A DNA stretch of 20,503 bases from an uncultured Porphyromonadaceae bacterium (GCA_937898265.1 CALEJM010000237.1:1-20503); one strand, 5' to 3'; positions 7,301 through 14,803 are shown, counted from the first letter of the stretch. A program made the numbers and translations. The notes: a model not told the origin generated them from the sequence alone.

Positions 7301-7503
7301 TCCTGACCTCTGCCACCACCGCCTTGGGCGTCTTGCCGATGATTATCAGTCGCAGTACCCTCTGGATGCCGATGGGTGTTATCATCTGCTTCGGAACGAT
7401 ATTCTCTATCGTGCTTATCGTCACAGTATTACCTGTGGCATATTGGCAGTTGTTCAAGAAATCCAAAACACGTGTCAACCCTCAACTTACACTTGAATTA
7501 TGA
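4381..7503 (+). CDS. RND-family efflux pump, inner-membrane transporter (AcrB-like)
   Basis: A 1040-aa protein of the normal length for the family (ACR_tran). It has the first membrane segment near residues 17-35, a large periplasmic loop, membrane segments at about 335-520, a second loop and a final set from about 870 to 1025. The proton-relay motif in the fourth membrane segment is GMMVDNSIV (D406, N407), so one of the two aspartates of classical HAE-1 pumps is Asn here. The motif GYSAHDAAYEAGKRRMRPIF and the following segment are also typical. It uses proton motive force to export drugs or other amphiphiles together with the adaptor and the channel. Overlaps with both neighbours (ATGA) show one operon. 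Substrate not predictable. Confidence 0.95.
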   Translation: MKSLDNNYVNSLMRNHSIVFLIVGALAVAGIFGLLKMNKDEFPQFTIRQGVVVGVYPGASTEEVELQLTKPLENFLFTYPEVNKAKTYSFSQDGIVYLFVELEESVDNKNEVWSKIRHGLKDFKLTLPSGVLAVLVQDDFGNTSSLLVTIESGDKTQRELEQYLDKLCGQLRTIPTMGNMKISGAENEEIAVTIEPEKLASYGISSQTLLANLFTQGFVTSSGSATIQEMIHPLHVSSTLKTEHEVAEQIIFSDASGHVVRLKDVAKIERRYATPSSYVNKDGAKALVLSLEMRPGNDIVAFGKEVEKILDKFQKELPPSVHLYRISNQPKVVGDSVWSFLRDLVISILVVILVMLMLFPVRSALVAGSGIPICTAVTLALMYFINIELNTVTLAALILVLGMMVDNSIVMIDGYIEYINSGMSRWHAAVKSAKELFFPLLLATVAICGMFFPAQFIFTGVMGDFIKLFPITVTISLMISLIYAVMVVPYLEFKYIKPVSPIAKKSKVGEIQDRFFAALQNGFEKLLNLCFRHPKSTLLVGVGSVVVGIFIFTTLNVQMMPKAERPCFAVEITLPIGSTLEETAAVSDSLQRILMKDKLVESVTAFVGSSSPRFQATYAPNIPGSNYAQFIVNTKGNKATEALLKKYAPYANHFPNAFVRFKQMDYQAVPCPIEVRFRGDDIEQLKEQGDKVMDFMRQHPDYFTWVHSDFGGSCPYVDIKLRTDEATRLGITKGTISTHLATTMGTTPLTTLREGDYSIPVKLYTTPTSHGDDLAYEDVGNLLIPTSFGTWVPLRQIADITPGWEPSRVVHRNGLRCLTVGADMPFNGSQPESMGLVQDYINKNIVPNLPEGVEVDYGGLSEANGQLIPQIIAVVLAALTVIFVFLLLDFKRITIAVLSLLACTLCFFGAFLGLRVFGLDFGITSVLGIVSLIGIIVRNGIIMFEYAEDLRVGRGYSAHDAAYEAGKRRMRPIFLTSATTALGVLPMIISRSTLWMPMGVIICFGTIFSIVLIVTVLPVAYWQLFKKSKTRVNPQLTLEL

Positions 7504-8846
7504 TGAAATTGCTGAAACCTATTGCAGCAGCCCTCTTGCTCGTTGTCCTCACTCCGTTGGTATCGGCTCAGTCGCTGACCCTCGATTCTTGTCTTGCCCT
7601 CGCCAGACAAAATAACGTTGCGCTGAAAAATGCCGCCTTGGAGGTTGAGGCTGCCAAAGAGGTGAAACAACAGGTGTTTACCAAATACTTCCCGCAAGTC
7701 GGCGTGACTGCTGGAGGCTACTACGCCCTTGATCCGCTGATTGAACTCACCATCAACGACATCGACAACGTCGACATCCGTAACCTCGTCTCCACCCTCT
7801 ACGACCTCTTCGGCAAAGACCTTGGACTTGATTCCGAAATCTCGTTTTTACGTCGTGGCGTAGTGGCTGGCGTAACTGCCATGCAGCCTGTCTATATGGG
7901 TGGTCAGATTGTCAACGGCAACCGCCTTGCCAAACTCGGCGTGGAAGCTGCCGAACAGAAGAGCCTGCTTGCCGAAGACGAAGTAGCCTTGCAGACCGAA
8001 CAGAGTTACTGGCTGGTAGTCTCGCTGCGTGAGAAAAAGAAAACCATCGTTGAGGTTCAAGGATTGCTTGACACCCTCTACCGTGACGTGACCGGTGCCT
8101 GCCTGGCTGGCTTGGTCACCCGCAACGACCTCTTGAAAGTCACATTGAAGCAAAACGAACTCTCGCAGAACCTCTTGAAAGTCAACAATGGCATACGTCT
8201 GGCTACCATGGCGTTGTGTCAAAGCATCGGCGTTGATTACAACGAGAACATACAGTTGGCAGACACTCTCAGCTCTTCGGCCGACGAACTCATCTCGCTC
8301 TATCGCGAAGCCGACCAAGCGGTCAACAACCGCGTAGAATCGCGGCTGCTTGACATCAACGACGAGGCGGAGCGTTTGAAACGTAAGATGACTATCGGAG
8401 AATCGCTTCCTCATGTGTTGGTGGGCGGTATGTACGGCTATGCCAACCTCTTGGAAAAGAATAGTTTCAACGGTGCAGTATTTGCCACGCTCTCCATCCC
8501 AATCAGCGGTTGGGGTGAGACCTCTCACAAACTCAAGGAGCAGCGCTTGCGTCAAGAGGTAGCTCTCAACAACCATCGCGACCTCTCGGAAAAGATGCAG
8601 TTGCAAACCACCCAAGCATGGAACGAACTCCAAGAAGCCTATCATCAGACACTTTTGGCAGAGCAAGCCGTCAACACTGCCCGCGATAATATGACCGTCT
8701 GCTACCACAACTATCAAGCTGGACTCATCAGCATCTCCGAGTTGCTCGAGTCGCAGGTGCTTTATCGTCAAGCTGTTGACCAACGCAACGACTACCGCAT
8801 TGCCTACCGCGTCAGTCTCACCAAATACCGCCAATACACCAGATAG
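7500..8846 (+). CDS. TolC-family outer-membrane efflux channel
   Basis: A 448-aa protein with a Sec signal peptide cut after VSA (residue 23). The mature sequence has two repeats rich in long amphipathic helices with the OEP pattern (LTLDSCLALARQNN near the start; later DLSEKMQLQTTQAWNELQEA and LISISELLESQVLYRQAVDQ). It should form the trimeric outer-membrane duct of the pump. ATG 7500 overlaps the pump stop (ATGA); a second ATG follows directly at 7503. There is no lipobox Cys, so it is not a lipoprotein of the OprM type. It is the last gene of the operon, followed by a strong terminator. Confidence 0.93.
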   Translation: MMKLLKPIAAALLLVVLTPLVSAQSLTLDSCLALARQNNVALKNAALEVEAAKEVKQQVFTKYFPQVGVTAGGYYALDPLIELTINDIDNVDIRNLVSTLYDLFGKDLGLDSEISFLRRGVVAGVTAMQPVYMGGQIVNGNRLAKLGVEAAEQKSLLAEDEVALQTEQSYWLVVSLREKKKTIVEVQGLLDTLYRDVTGACLAGLVTRNDLLKVTLKQNELSQNLLKVNNGIRLATMALCQSIGVDYNENIQLADTLSSSADELISLYREADQAVNNRVESRLLDINDEAERLKRKMTIGESLPHVLVGGMYGYANLLEKNSFNGAVFATLSIPISGWGETSHKLKEQRLRQEVALNNHRDLSEKMQLQTTQAWNELQEAYHQTLLAEQAVNTARDNMTVCYHNYQAGLISISELLESQVLYRQAVDQRNDYRIAYRVSLTKYRQYTR

Positions 8847-8877
8847 CAATCTTCAAACCCTTATACTTCACTCCTTT

Positions 8878-8911
8878 GACCCTGCCGTTTGGTGGGGTCT
8901 TTTTCTCTTTT
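8878..8911 (+). terminator. intrinsic terminator of the efflux operon
   Basis: A 9-bp stem (GACCCTGCC at 8878-8886 pairing with GGTGGGGTC at 8891-8899, two wobble pairs) with a GTTT loop, followed by TTTTTCTCTTTT. It is 31 nt after the channel gene and separates the efflux operon from tldD. Confidence 0.85.
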
Positions 8912-8945
8912 ATTATATAATTGTGCGAGATAATCGGTCTCCTTA

Positions 8946-8976
8946 TTGGTGGTTTGTAAAATAATGAGTATCTTCG
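8946..8976 (+). promoter_or_regulatory. weak promoter candidate for tldD
   Basis: TTGG (8946-8949) and TATCTTCG (8969-8976) are 19 nt apart and approximate TTTG / TAnnTTTG with one mismatch each. It would give a leader of about 40 nt before ATG 9021 and argues against the upstream in-frame starts at 8946 and 8964. Confidence 0.35.
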
Positions 8977-9020
8977 CACTCGGAAAAGTAGCGCCTTTTT
9001 TGCGCAACAGAACTCATAAG

Positions 9021-10445
9021 ATGACACAACAATACGAAAATATCCATTGGGCATTGGAACACTTCCATGTCAACGAATCGATGCTCCGTCAGACGCTTGA
9101 CAAAACCTTAGCGCGTGGCGGCGATTATGCCGATTTGTTTTTTCAGCACACCGTCTCGTTTGCAATGACCGTGCGCGACAACGAAGTGTCGAACTGTGCA
9201 CAGAATGTAGACTACGGCGTCGGCGTTCGCTGCGTTGCCAACGAACATACTGGCTATGCCTATTGCGAGGAGGTGACGCTCGACAATCTTCTCCACGCTG
9301 CTGAGGCGGCTTCGCAGATTGCCAATAATTCCCAACTGAGTCAGGCAGCACCTCTGAAAGTGCTCGACTACCAAAACCACTATCCTATCGTCACCCCTTT
9401 CGAAGAGGCGGAGGTGAGTCGCTTCCGCGAATTGTTGGAACTCTCGTCGGAGTGGGCACGTCAGCAAGACAGTCGCGTCGTGAAACTCAGCGCCAGTCTG
9501 GCTTATAACTACTCCCATGTCCTCATAGCCAACTCGCTCGGCGTGCTGACCTACGATTTCCGTCCGATGGTCACCTTCACCGTTCATTGTGTGATGGAGC
9601 ATGAGGGGCGTCGTGAGTCTGGCGGCTCTGCCGTCTCGCACCGCATGGGCATCGAACTTTTTTCCGATGAAATGGTCAAAAAAGTGACCTCGGAAGCCCT
9701 TGACAACACCGCGCGACTCTTCGGCGCCGTGCAGCCAAAGGGTGGCGAGATGACCGTCGTGATGGGAGCCGGCAGCTCGGGAATCCTGCTTCACGAAGCT
9801 ATTGGTCACGCCTTCGAAGCCGACTTCAACCGCAAGAACACCTCCATCTTCTCCGACAAATTGGGACAGCGCATCTGTTCTGAAGATATCACCATTCTCG
9901 ACTCTGGCGTGCAGACCCACAACCGTGGTGCCGTCAACGTCGATGACGAAGGTGTGGTGGGCAAAGAAACCGTCATCGTTGACCACGGCGTTCTCTCCAG
10001 CTATCTCCACGACAGAATCTCGGCTGCACACTATGGCGTAGAGCCTACGGGCAACGGTCGACGCGAACACTTCCGCCAACCACCAGTTCCTCGTATGCGC
10101 TCCACCTATATGTTGTCGGGCTCTGCTACCCAGGAGGAACTCATCAAAGACGTGAAACAAGGTATCTTCCTGACCACCTTCTCCAACGGACAAGTCAGCA
10201 GCGGCGTCGGCGACTTCACCTTCTATGCCCGTTTCGGTTACCTCATTGAGAACGGTAAACTGACTCAGCCAGTGAAAGATATCAACGTCATTGGCAATGG
10301 TCCACAAGCTCTTGCCGATATCACTGCTGTGGCGAACGACCTCGAGATATCCAACTCAACGTGGATGTGTGGCAAGGCAGGGCAGAGCGTACCAGTCTGC
10401 TGCGGTATGCCGTCTGTATCTGTGAAAAAACTGATGGTTGGATAA
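9021..10445 (+). CDS. tldD: TldD-family zinc metalloprotease
   Basis: A 474-aa protein from ATG 9021, the usual length for TldD. The zinc-binding motif HEAIGH is at residues 258-263, followed by EAD, and a C-terminal Cys450 (WMCGKAGQ) matches the third zinc ligand known for this family. In other bacteria TldD acts with TldE as a heterodimer that degrades unfolded peptides and removes leaders from modified peptides such as microcin B17. The frame is open further upstream, but the extra N-terminal stretch spans the likely promoter, so ATG 9021 is preferred. It is followed after 16 nt by tldE on the same strand. Substrate here unknown. Confidence 0.93.
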   Translation: MTQQYENIHWALEHFHVNESMLRQTLDKTLARGGDYADLFFQHTVSFAMTVRDNEVSNCAQNVDYGVGVRCVANEHTGYAYCEEVTLDNLLHAAEAASQIANNSQLSQAAPLKVLDYQNHYPIVTPFEEAEVSRFRELLELSSEWARQQDSRVVKLSASLAYNYSHVLIANSLGVLTYDFRPMVTFTVHCVMEHEGRRESGGSAVSHRMGIELFSDEMVKKVTSEALDNTARLFGAVQPKGGEMTVVMGAGSSGILLHEAIGHAFEADFNRKNTSIFSDKLGQRICSEDITILDSGVQTHNRGAVNVDDEGVVGKETVIVDHGVLSSYLHDRISAAHYGVEPTGNGRREHFRQPPVPRMRSTYMLSGSATQEELIKDVKQGIFLTTFSNGQVSSGVGDFTFYARFGYLIENGKLTQPVKDINVIGNGPQALADITAVANDLEISNSTWMCGKAGQSVPVCCGMPSVSVKKLMVG

Positions 10446-10461
10446 CAAAAACGATAAGACC

Positions 10462-11787
10462 ATGACACCTATACAAAACTACGAACCCCTCTTGCGCAGC
10501 GTGATGCAGATCGCTCTCGACCACGGTTGCAGCGGTTGTAAGATGACGCTCGGCACTTTTGAGGGCACAAAGATAGACATCCAAAATGGCGAAGTAGACA
10601 CCTTGAAGCAGAGTTGCTCCAATGGTCTGCTTATCCGTCTTTATCTTCCTGACGGAAGGTCTAATGCCATCTCCACCAATCGTCTTGACGAAAAAGAATT
10701 GGAGCAGTTGGTGCTGCAGAGCATAGAAACTGCCCGACTGTTGGCACCCGACGAGGCACGCATGCTTCCTGAGTTGGAGCGCTGCTATCGCCTCAACGAC
10801 TCCGAGAAACTCGACCAATTTGATGCTCAGTTTTTCAACCACACAGTGGAAGAGAAGCTGGCGCTTGCGCAATCTGTTGTCGGTGCTTTGGGCAGCAAGG
10901 AGTGTCTGATGCACCGCTGTGTCTACAGCGACAGCGTGATGCAGGACCTTTATCTCACCTCCCATGAACTCGCCCTCTACAGCTCCTCGACGCAATACTC
11001 CATCACAGCGATGGTGACACTGAAAGGATTGGTCGACGACCGCCCAGACGGTTACGACTACTGCACCCGCATCACCTTCGACGAGTTGAAACAGGGTTCT
11101 GAGCAGCTGGCAGTCAATGCTTGGGAAAAAGCCCATAGCCAGGTTGCCCCTCGTGTCTCAACACAAGGCAAGATGAAGGTGGTGGTGGATACCCGCTGCG
11201 TCTTCTCGTTGTTGGAGCCGTTCCTTGACGCCGCCTCCGGATCTGCACTTCAACAGCGCAACTCGTTCCTTCTCAAGAAAAAAGGTAAGCAAATCGGTTC
11301 GAAACTCCTCAATCTGATTGACCTCCCTCATACGAAACATACCTTAGGAGCCCGACTTTACGACTCCGAAGGCTTGGCCACCCGTCGTCGCTATTTCTTC
11401 CACGACGGTGTGCTCCGCACTTATTTCCTCACCACCTTTCATGCCAACAAATTGCGCATGAAACCAACGTGCGACGAACCCTCGGTGTTGGTGATGCCAG
11501 CTGGACGCCACTCCCTCAAGCAGTTGCTGAAAACCATCAAGGGAGACGGCCTCTACATCACCGACTTCATTGGCGGCAACTGCAACCCGGTGACAGGCGA
11601 TTTCTCGTTCGGCATCATGGGCTTTACCGTAAAAGATGGCAAGATTGCCTCTCCGTTGGTGGGTCAAAACCTGACAGGCAATATGTTGGAGTTCTGGAAT
11701 CACCTTGCCTTGGTGGGTAACGATGCCGACGTTAACAGCAGTGTGCAGATTCCATCGTTGCTCTTTAAAGGTATTACTATAGCATAA
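10462..11787 (+). CDS. pmbA: TldE/PmbA-family protein, partner of TldD
   Basis: A 441-aa protein related to TldD but without an HExxxH motif, as is normal for the non-catalytic TldE partner. The C-terminal family signature is clear (GGNCNPVTGDFSFGIMGFTV, residues about 373-392, and the ending LVGNDADVNSS). TldE is needed for TldD activity in characterised systems. ATG 10462 is chosen over an in-frame TTG at 10438, which overlaps the end of tldD. Only 10 nt separate it from the next gene, so tldD, tldE and the phosphoesterase are probably co-transcribed. Confidence 0.9.
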   Translation: MTPIQNYEPLLRSVMQIALDHGCSGCKMTLGTFEGTKIDIQNGEVDTLKQSCSNGLLIRLYLPDGRSNAISTNRLDEKELEQLVLQSIETARLLAPDEARMLPELERCYRLNDSEKLDQFDAQFFNHTVEEKLALAQSVVGALGSKECLMHRCVYSDSVMQDLYLTSHELALYSSSTQYSITAMVTLKGLVDDRPDGYDYCTRITFDELKQGSEQLAVNAWEKAHSQVAPRVSTQGKMKVVVDTRCVFSLLEPFLDAASGSALQQRNSFLLKKKGKQIGSKLLNLIDLPHTKHTLGARLYDSEGLATRRRYFFHDGVLRTYFLTTFHANKLRMKPTCDEPSVLVMPAGRHSLKQLLKTIKGDGLYITDFIGGNCNPVTGDFSFGIMGFTVKDGKIASPLVGQNLTGNMLEFWNHLALVGNDADVNSSVQIPSLLFKGITIA

Positions 11788-11797
11788 AAACTCAACG

Positions 11798-12559
11798 ATG
11801 TCAGAGACAGCAAAAAAATACTACTTCATGGCCGATGCCCACCTGGGCAGTATGTTGAAAGAGGACCAGAAGGCCCACGAACAGAAGGTTGTTCGTTGGT
11901 TGGATATGGTGTCGAAAGATGCCGACGAGGTGTTCCTCCTCGGCGATATCTTCGATTTTTGGTTTGAGTATCGCTACGTTGTGCCCAAGGGTTTCACCCG
12001 TCTGTTGGGAACGATGGCGCGTATGGTGGACAACGGCATCAAAATCCATTTCTTTCCAGGCAACCACGATTGGTGGACCTTTGGCTATCTGGAGAAAGAG
12101 GTGGGCGTTATCGTGCATCGCGAACCGCTGGAGGTGGTGTTGAACGGACAACGCTTCTACCTTGCTCACGGCGATGGATTGGGTGACGACAGTCGTGCCT
12201 TCCGATTTGCCCGTTGGTGTTTCCATAACCCTGTGCTGCAGTGGATAGTGAAAACACTGCCCTGTGCTTGGGGACAATGGGTTGGTTTGAAATGGAGTGC
12301 CTCCAGTAGGAAGAAGCACGAAACAGGCCATGTGTCCGATTTCCGTGGCGAAGAAAACGAACATCTTGTGCAGTTTGCCAAACGCTACTCTGAGTCGCAC
12401 CCCATAGACTATTTCGTCTTCGGACATCGCCATCTCTACCTCTATCTGCAGTTGGCAACCCGCAGTCGCCTCTGCATCTTAGGTGATTTCTTTGACGAGT
12501 TTACCTACGCTGTTTTTGATGAAAATGGTTTTATTCCAGAAACTTTTGAATTTGAGTAA
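11798..12559 (+). CDS. lpxH: UDP-2,3-diacylglucosamine diphosphatase, LpxH-type
   Basis: A 253-aa calcineurin-like metallophosphoesterase. The metal-binding motifs are all present and in order: D13-A-H15, GD50IFDFW, GNHD (88-91), H124-G-D and GHRH (209-212). GDIFDFWFEY and the central Trp/Arg-rich insertion (about residues 133-180) are typical of LpxH, which hydrolyses UDP-2,3-diacylglucosamine to lipid X in lipid A synthesis at the inner-membrane face. The first motif is DAH, as in LpxH (DxH). It is the third gene of the tldD unit; a new promoter begins at its end. A different phosphodiesterase role is possible but less likely. Confidence 0.85.
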   Translation: MSETAKKYYFMADAHLGSMLKEDQKAHEQKVVRWLDMVSKDADEVFLLGDIFDFWFEYRYVVPKGFTRLLGTMARMVDNGIKIHFFPGNHDWWTFGYLEKEVGVIVHREPLEVVLNGQRFYLAHGDGLGDDSRAFRFARWCFHNPVLQWIVKTLPCAWGQWVGLKWSASSRKKHETGHVSDFRGEENEHLVQFAKRYSESHPIDYFVFGHRHLYLYLQLATRSRLCILGDFFDEFTYAVFDENGFIPETFEFE

Positions 12560-12578
12560 AAAAAGTTGCGTATCTTTG
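12545..12578 (+). promoter_or_regulatory. promoter of the lipoprotein/radical SAM operon
   Basis: TATCTTTG (12571-12578) is an exact -7 match. Candidate -33 elements are TTTG at 12545-12548 (22-nt spacer) and 12551-12554 (16-nt spacer), both inside the end of the lpxH gene. The box lies within a GTTGC/GCAAC inverted repeat (12565-12569, 12578-12582), which could be an operator or chance. Expected start near 12585, about 40 nt before the first lipoprotein gene. Confidence 0.6.
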
Positions 12579-12625
12579 CAACAAATTACCTCTAATTTGT
12601 TTCTATAAATAAACAGACTCAATCG

Positions 12626-12943
12626 ATGAAGAAAAAGACACTGACACTCATGAACCGTTTGCTCGCCTTGATTATCGTGGCTTTGGGTGTGTGCAGTTGT
12701 AAAGCTAGACAGAAACACCAGCAGATTGTTCAAGAGTTGGAACCAGTTGAAATAGAAGACGTAAGGACTGTACGCTGTATGTACGGTGTGCGTCCCGTAC
12801 CTTTTGATACTGTGATGAGAGACACCACCACGACGCAACCAAAAGATACGATTCGACGTGTGCCTCGTCGTCCTAATCCAGGTGCGATTCGCGCCCTCTA
12901 TGGTGTGTTCCCAACTGAGTTTCACCCTGCAGAAGAAGAATAA
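12626..12943 (+). CDS. small lipoprotein 1 of the rSAM cluster (double YGV motif)
   Basis: A 105-aa protein, first of six. The signal peptide has the cluster pattern: N10, then L20-G21, then the lipobox Cys25 (a Cys at 23 also precedes it). Unlike its neighbours it lacks the Ig-like domain. Instead it carries two similar segments, CMYGVRPVPFD (51-61) and ALYGVFPTEF (90-99), joined by a Thr-rich and basic linker; the C-terminus is acidic (EEE). These match the YGCP..FD motif of the next five lipoproteins with Val in place of Cys. The stop overlaps the start of lipoprotein 2 by one base. It could be a short substrate or an accessory peptide of the radical SAM enzyme; function unknown. Confidence 0.75.
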   Translation: MKKKTLTLMNRLLALIIVALGVCSCKARQKHQQIVQELEPVEIEDVRTVRCMYGVRPVPFDTVMRDTTTTQPKDTIRRVPRRPNPGAIRALYGVFPTEFHPAEEE

Positions 12944-13404
12944 TGAAGTCAATACTCTTACTTATCAACAACCTACTTGCCTTTATCGTTGGCATTTTAG
13001 GATTTAGTGGTTGCCGTGAGCAATTTATCCGTCCGTCGGAATTTAGCGACGAGATGGTTGTGAAATACGGATGTCCTGTGGCCATGTTCGATATCTCAGG
13101 TCGTGTGACTGATGAAGCAGAAGAGGCTATTGAAGGCATTGAAGTGCGCGTTGAGGCTTTGGCGGGAGACGACAACTGGATTCCTGTAGCTGAGCCTGTT
13201 GCCTCTGATGCGGAAGGACTTTATGTTGTGCGCGATAGGGCGTTCCCTTCCGATTCTCTGCGTGTTATTGCTTCCGACATCGACGGCGAAAATAACGGTG
13301 CCTATCAGTCGGACACGGTTGCCATTCGCCCTAAATACTCGTCGGACGACTGGGATCGTGGAACGGTCAAGTCAACAGTTGATTTCAAACTCAAGAAAAA
13401 ATAA
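12943..13404 (+). CDS. radical SAM-associated putative lipoprotein 2
   Basis: A 153-aa lipoprotein: signal peptide with N9 and L19-G20, lipobox FSGC (Cys24), then KYGCPVAMFD (41-50), then an Ig/transthyretin-like domain that begins ISGRVTDEAEEAIEGIEVRV and continues to DIDGENNGAYQSDTV and a basic end (KLKKK). The domain plan agrees with the family that I recall as TIGR04134, lipoproteins encoded beside a specific radical SAM enzyme. The ATG shares a base with the preceding stop. Predicted location: lipid-anchored in the envelope. It is the only one of the five with a basic rather than an acidic C-terminus. Confidence 0.88.
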   Translation: MKSILLLINNLLAFIVGILGFSGCREQFIRPSEFSDEMVVKYGCPVAMFDISGRVTDEAEEAIEGIEVRVEALAGDDNWIPVAEPVASDAEGLYVVRDRAFPSDSLRVIASDIDGENNGAYQSDTVAIRPKYSSDDWDRGTVKSTVDFKLKKK

Positions 13405-13421
13405 CTCTAAACGAAATAATT

Positions 13422-13880
13422 ATGAAGCAGAACATTCTCAAATTCTTCAATAGTTTGCTCGTCTTTATTGCTGGCGCATTAGGACTTACCGGTTGTGGTC
13501 ATGGCTGGGGCATTGTTGCAGAATATGGCTGCCCAAATGCTGACTTTGATCTCTCGGGCCGTGTTGTTAACGAATCAGATGAAGCTATTGAGGGCATTGA
13601 AGTTAAGTTGTTAGATAGTTGGGAAAATGCTTCCGACACGACTAATGCAGATGGTGAGTATGCTATCAAGACCTCAGGTTTCCCTCTTAGTGAAATTTCT
13701 GTAGTGGCAGTTGATATTGACGGCGACCAGAACGGATTGTACGCCTCAGATACTGTCAAAGTGAAGGCAGAGTATACCGGTGGCGACGGACGTTGGTACG
13801 ATGGCAAGCACATAGGCGTGGTGAACTTCAAACTCCATGCTGCAGAGCCAACAGAACCCGAAGAACCAACAGAAGAATAA
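13422..13880 (+). CDS. radical SAM-associated putative lipoprotein 3
   Basis: A 152-aa lipoprotein with N10, L20-G21 and lipobox LTGC (Cys25), followed by EYGCPNADFDLSG (34-46) and the Ig-like domain (GRVVNESDEAIEGIEVKLLD, then DIDGDQNGLYASDTVKVK). The acidic tail is Pro/Glu rich (EPTEPEEPTEE). The stretch 13593-13775 is identical, base for base, to 14502-14684 in lipoprotein 5, while the signal peptide and the C-terminal end differ, so the two genes recently shared sequence. The spacing to lipoproteins 2 and 4 is 17 and 6 nt, consistent with one transcript. Likely substrate of the radical SAM enzyme (inference). Confidence 0.88.
   Translation: MKQNILKFFNSLLVFIAGALGLTGCGHGWGIVAEYGCPNADFDLSGRVVNESDEAIEGIEVKLLDSWENASDTTNADGEYAIKTSGFPLSEISVVAVDIDGDQNGLYASDTVKVKAEYTGGDGRWYDGKHIGVVNFKLHAAEPTEPEEPTEE
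13593..13775. repeat. 183-bp perfect direct repeat, copy 1
   Basis: This block inside lipoprotein 3 is identical to 14502-14684 inside lipoprotein 5 (offset 909). Identity stops sharply at GAGTAT on the right and thins out on the left through several synonymous changes. It covers the Ig-like domain but not the signal peptide. Confidence 0.95.
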
Positions 13881-13886
13881 CTATAT

Positions 13887-14324
13887 ATGAAAGAAAAACT
13901 TGTTTTGCTGCTCAATAGCATTTTGGCCATATTGGCAGCAGCTCTTGGTCTTACAGGATGCGACAAAGATCCGTATCCAGCTCCGATGTACGGATGTCCG
14001 CCTGTTAGATATGATATTGAAGGCCGCGTGGTCAATGAAGCAGACGAGCCGATAGAAGGCATTGAAGTAAGCTTAGACCAGGATAGCTATTTACCCCAAG
14101 CTCCGGCCACTACCGATGCCGAGGGTAATTATGGCATGGAGAGATCTATCTATGACGACGGATATGAGATAGCTGTCATAGCCAATGATGTTGACGGCGA
14201 AACAAACGGTTTGTATGCATCAGATACTGTGAAAGTCAAACTGAGAGATGCTGTCATGAAAGATGGTATAAATACATTGGTTGTTGACTTCAAACTCCAA
14301 GCTCCCAAACCAACAGAAGAATAA
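13887..14324 (+). CDS. radical SAM-associated putative lipoprotein 4
   Basis: A 145-aa lipoprotein: N10, L20-G21, lipobox LTGC (Cys25), MYGCPPVRYDIEG (34-46), then the Ig-like domain (GRVVNEADEPIEGIEVSLDQ, later DVDGETNGLYASDTVKVK) and a short acidic end (PTEE). It lies between the near-twins 3 and 5 but does not share their identical block, so it is an older paralogue. The +2 residue after the lipid Cys is Asp; the meaning of that for sorting in Bacteroidetes is not settled. Substrate role inferred from context. Confidence 0.88.
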   Translation: MKEKLVLLLNSILAILAAALGLTGCDKDPYPAPMYGCPPVRYDIEGRVVNEADEPIEGIEVSLDQDSYLPQAPATTDAEGNYGMERSIYDDGYEIAVIANDVDGETNGLYASDTVKVKLRDAVMKDGINTLVVDFKLQAPKPTEE

Positions 14325-14342
14325 CACTTAAAAAAACGGACG

Positions 14343-14786
14343 ATGAAAAACAAGGTGATTAAACAACTCAACAGCCTGATGGCTTTTGTGCTTGGTGTGT
14401 TGGGCTTCAGTAGCCTGATGGGCTGCGGTGCTTATGGCTGCCCAAGTGCTGGCTTCGATCTCTCGGGCCGTGTTGTTAACGAATCGGATAAAGCCATCGA
14501 AGGCATTGAAGTTAAGTTGTTAGATAGTTGGGAAAATGCTTCCGACACGACTAATGCAGATGGTGAGTATGCTATCAAGACCTCAGGTTTCCCTCTTAGT
14601 GAAATTTCTGTAGTGGCAGTTGATATTGACGGCGACCAGAACGGATTGTACGCCTCAGATACTGTCAAAGTGAAGGCAGAGTATGTGGGCGGTAAAGGTT
14701 GGTATGAAGGTAAATATACTGGTGTGGTGAACTTCAAACTTCATGCTGCTGAGCCAACAGAGCCCGAAGAACCCGAAGAAGAATAA
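14343..14786 (+). CDS. radical SAM-associated putative lipoprotein 5
   Basis: A 147-aa lipoprotein with N10 and L20-G21. The region before the anchor is three residues longer than in its neighbours (FSSLMGC, Cys28), and the YGCP motif (31-34) comes only three residues after the anchor Cys, the shortest spacing of the five. The Ig-like domain is almost the same as in lipoprotein 3 because of the 183-bp identical block. The end is acidic (EPEEPEEE). The closeness of the motif to the anchor suggests it need not extend far from the membrane to be recognised. Confidence 0.88.
   Translation: MKNKVIKQLNSLMAFVLGVLGFSSLMGCGAYGCPSAGFDLSGRVVNESDKAIEGIEVKLLDSWENASDTTNADGEYAIKTSGFPLSEISVVAVDIDGDQNGLYASDTVKVKAEYVGGKGWYEGKYTGVVNFKLHAAEPTEPEEPEEE
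14502..14684. repeat. 183-bp perfect direct repeat, copy 2
   Basis: Identical to 13593-13775, including all third codon positions. Flanking sequences in the same two genes differ clearly, which fits gene conversion or a duplication followed by exchange of the ends. Confidence 0.95.
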
Positions 14787-14803
14787 CGCAAAAAAGACTC
14801 GTT

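Noticed and set aside
9108..10307. Long open frame on the minus strand (399 codons) opposite tldD
   Set aside because: It is the shadow of tldD, whose zinc motif and length identify it clearly; the antisense product shows no domain.
13422..14786. CRISPR-like array, suggested by repeated sequence at regular distance
   Set aside because: The repeats are paralogous coding sequences (lipoproteins 3-5), not short repeats with spacers.
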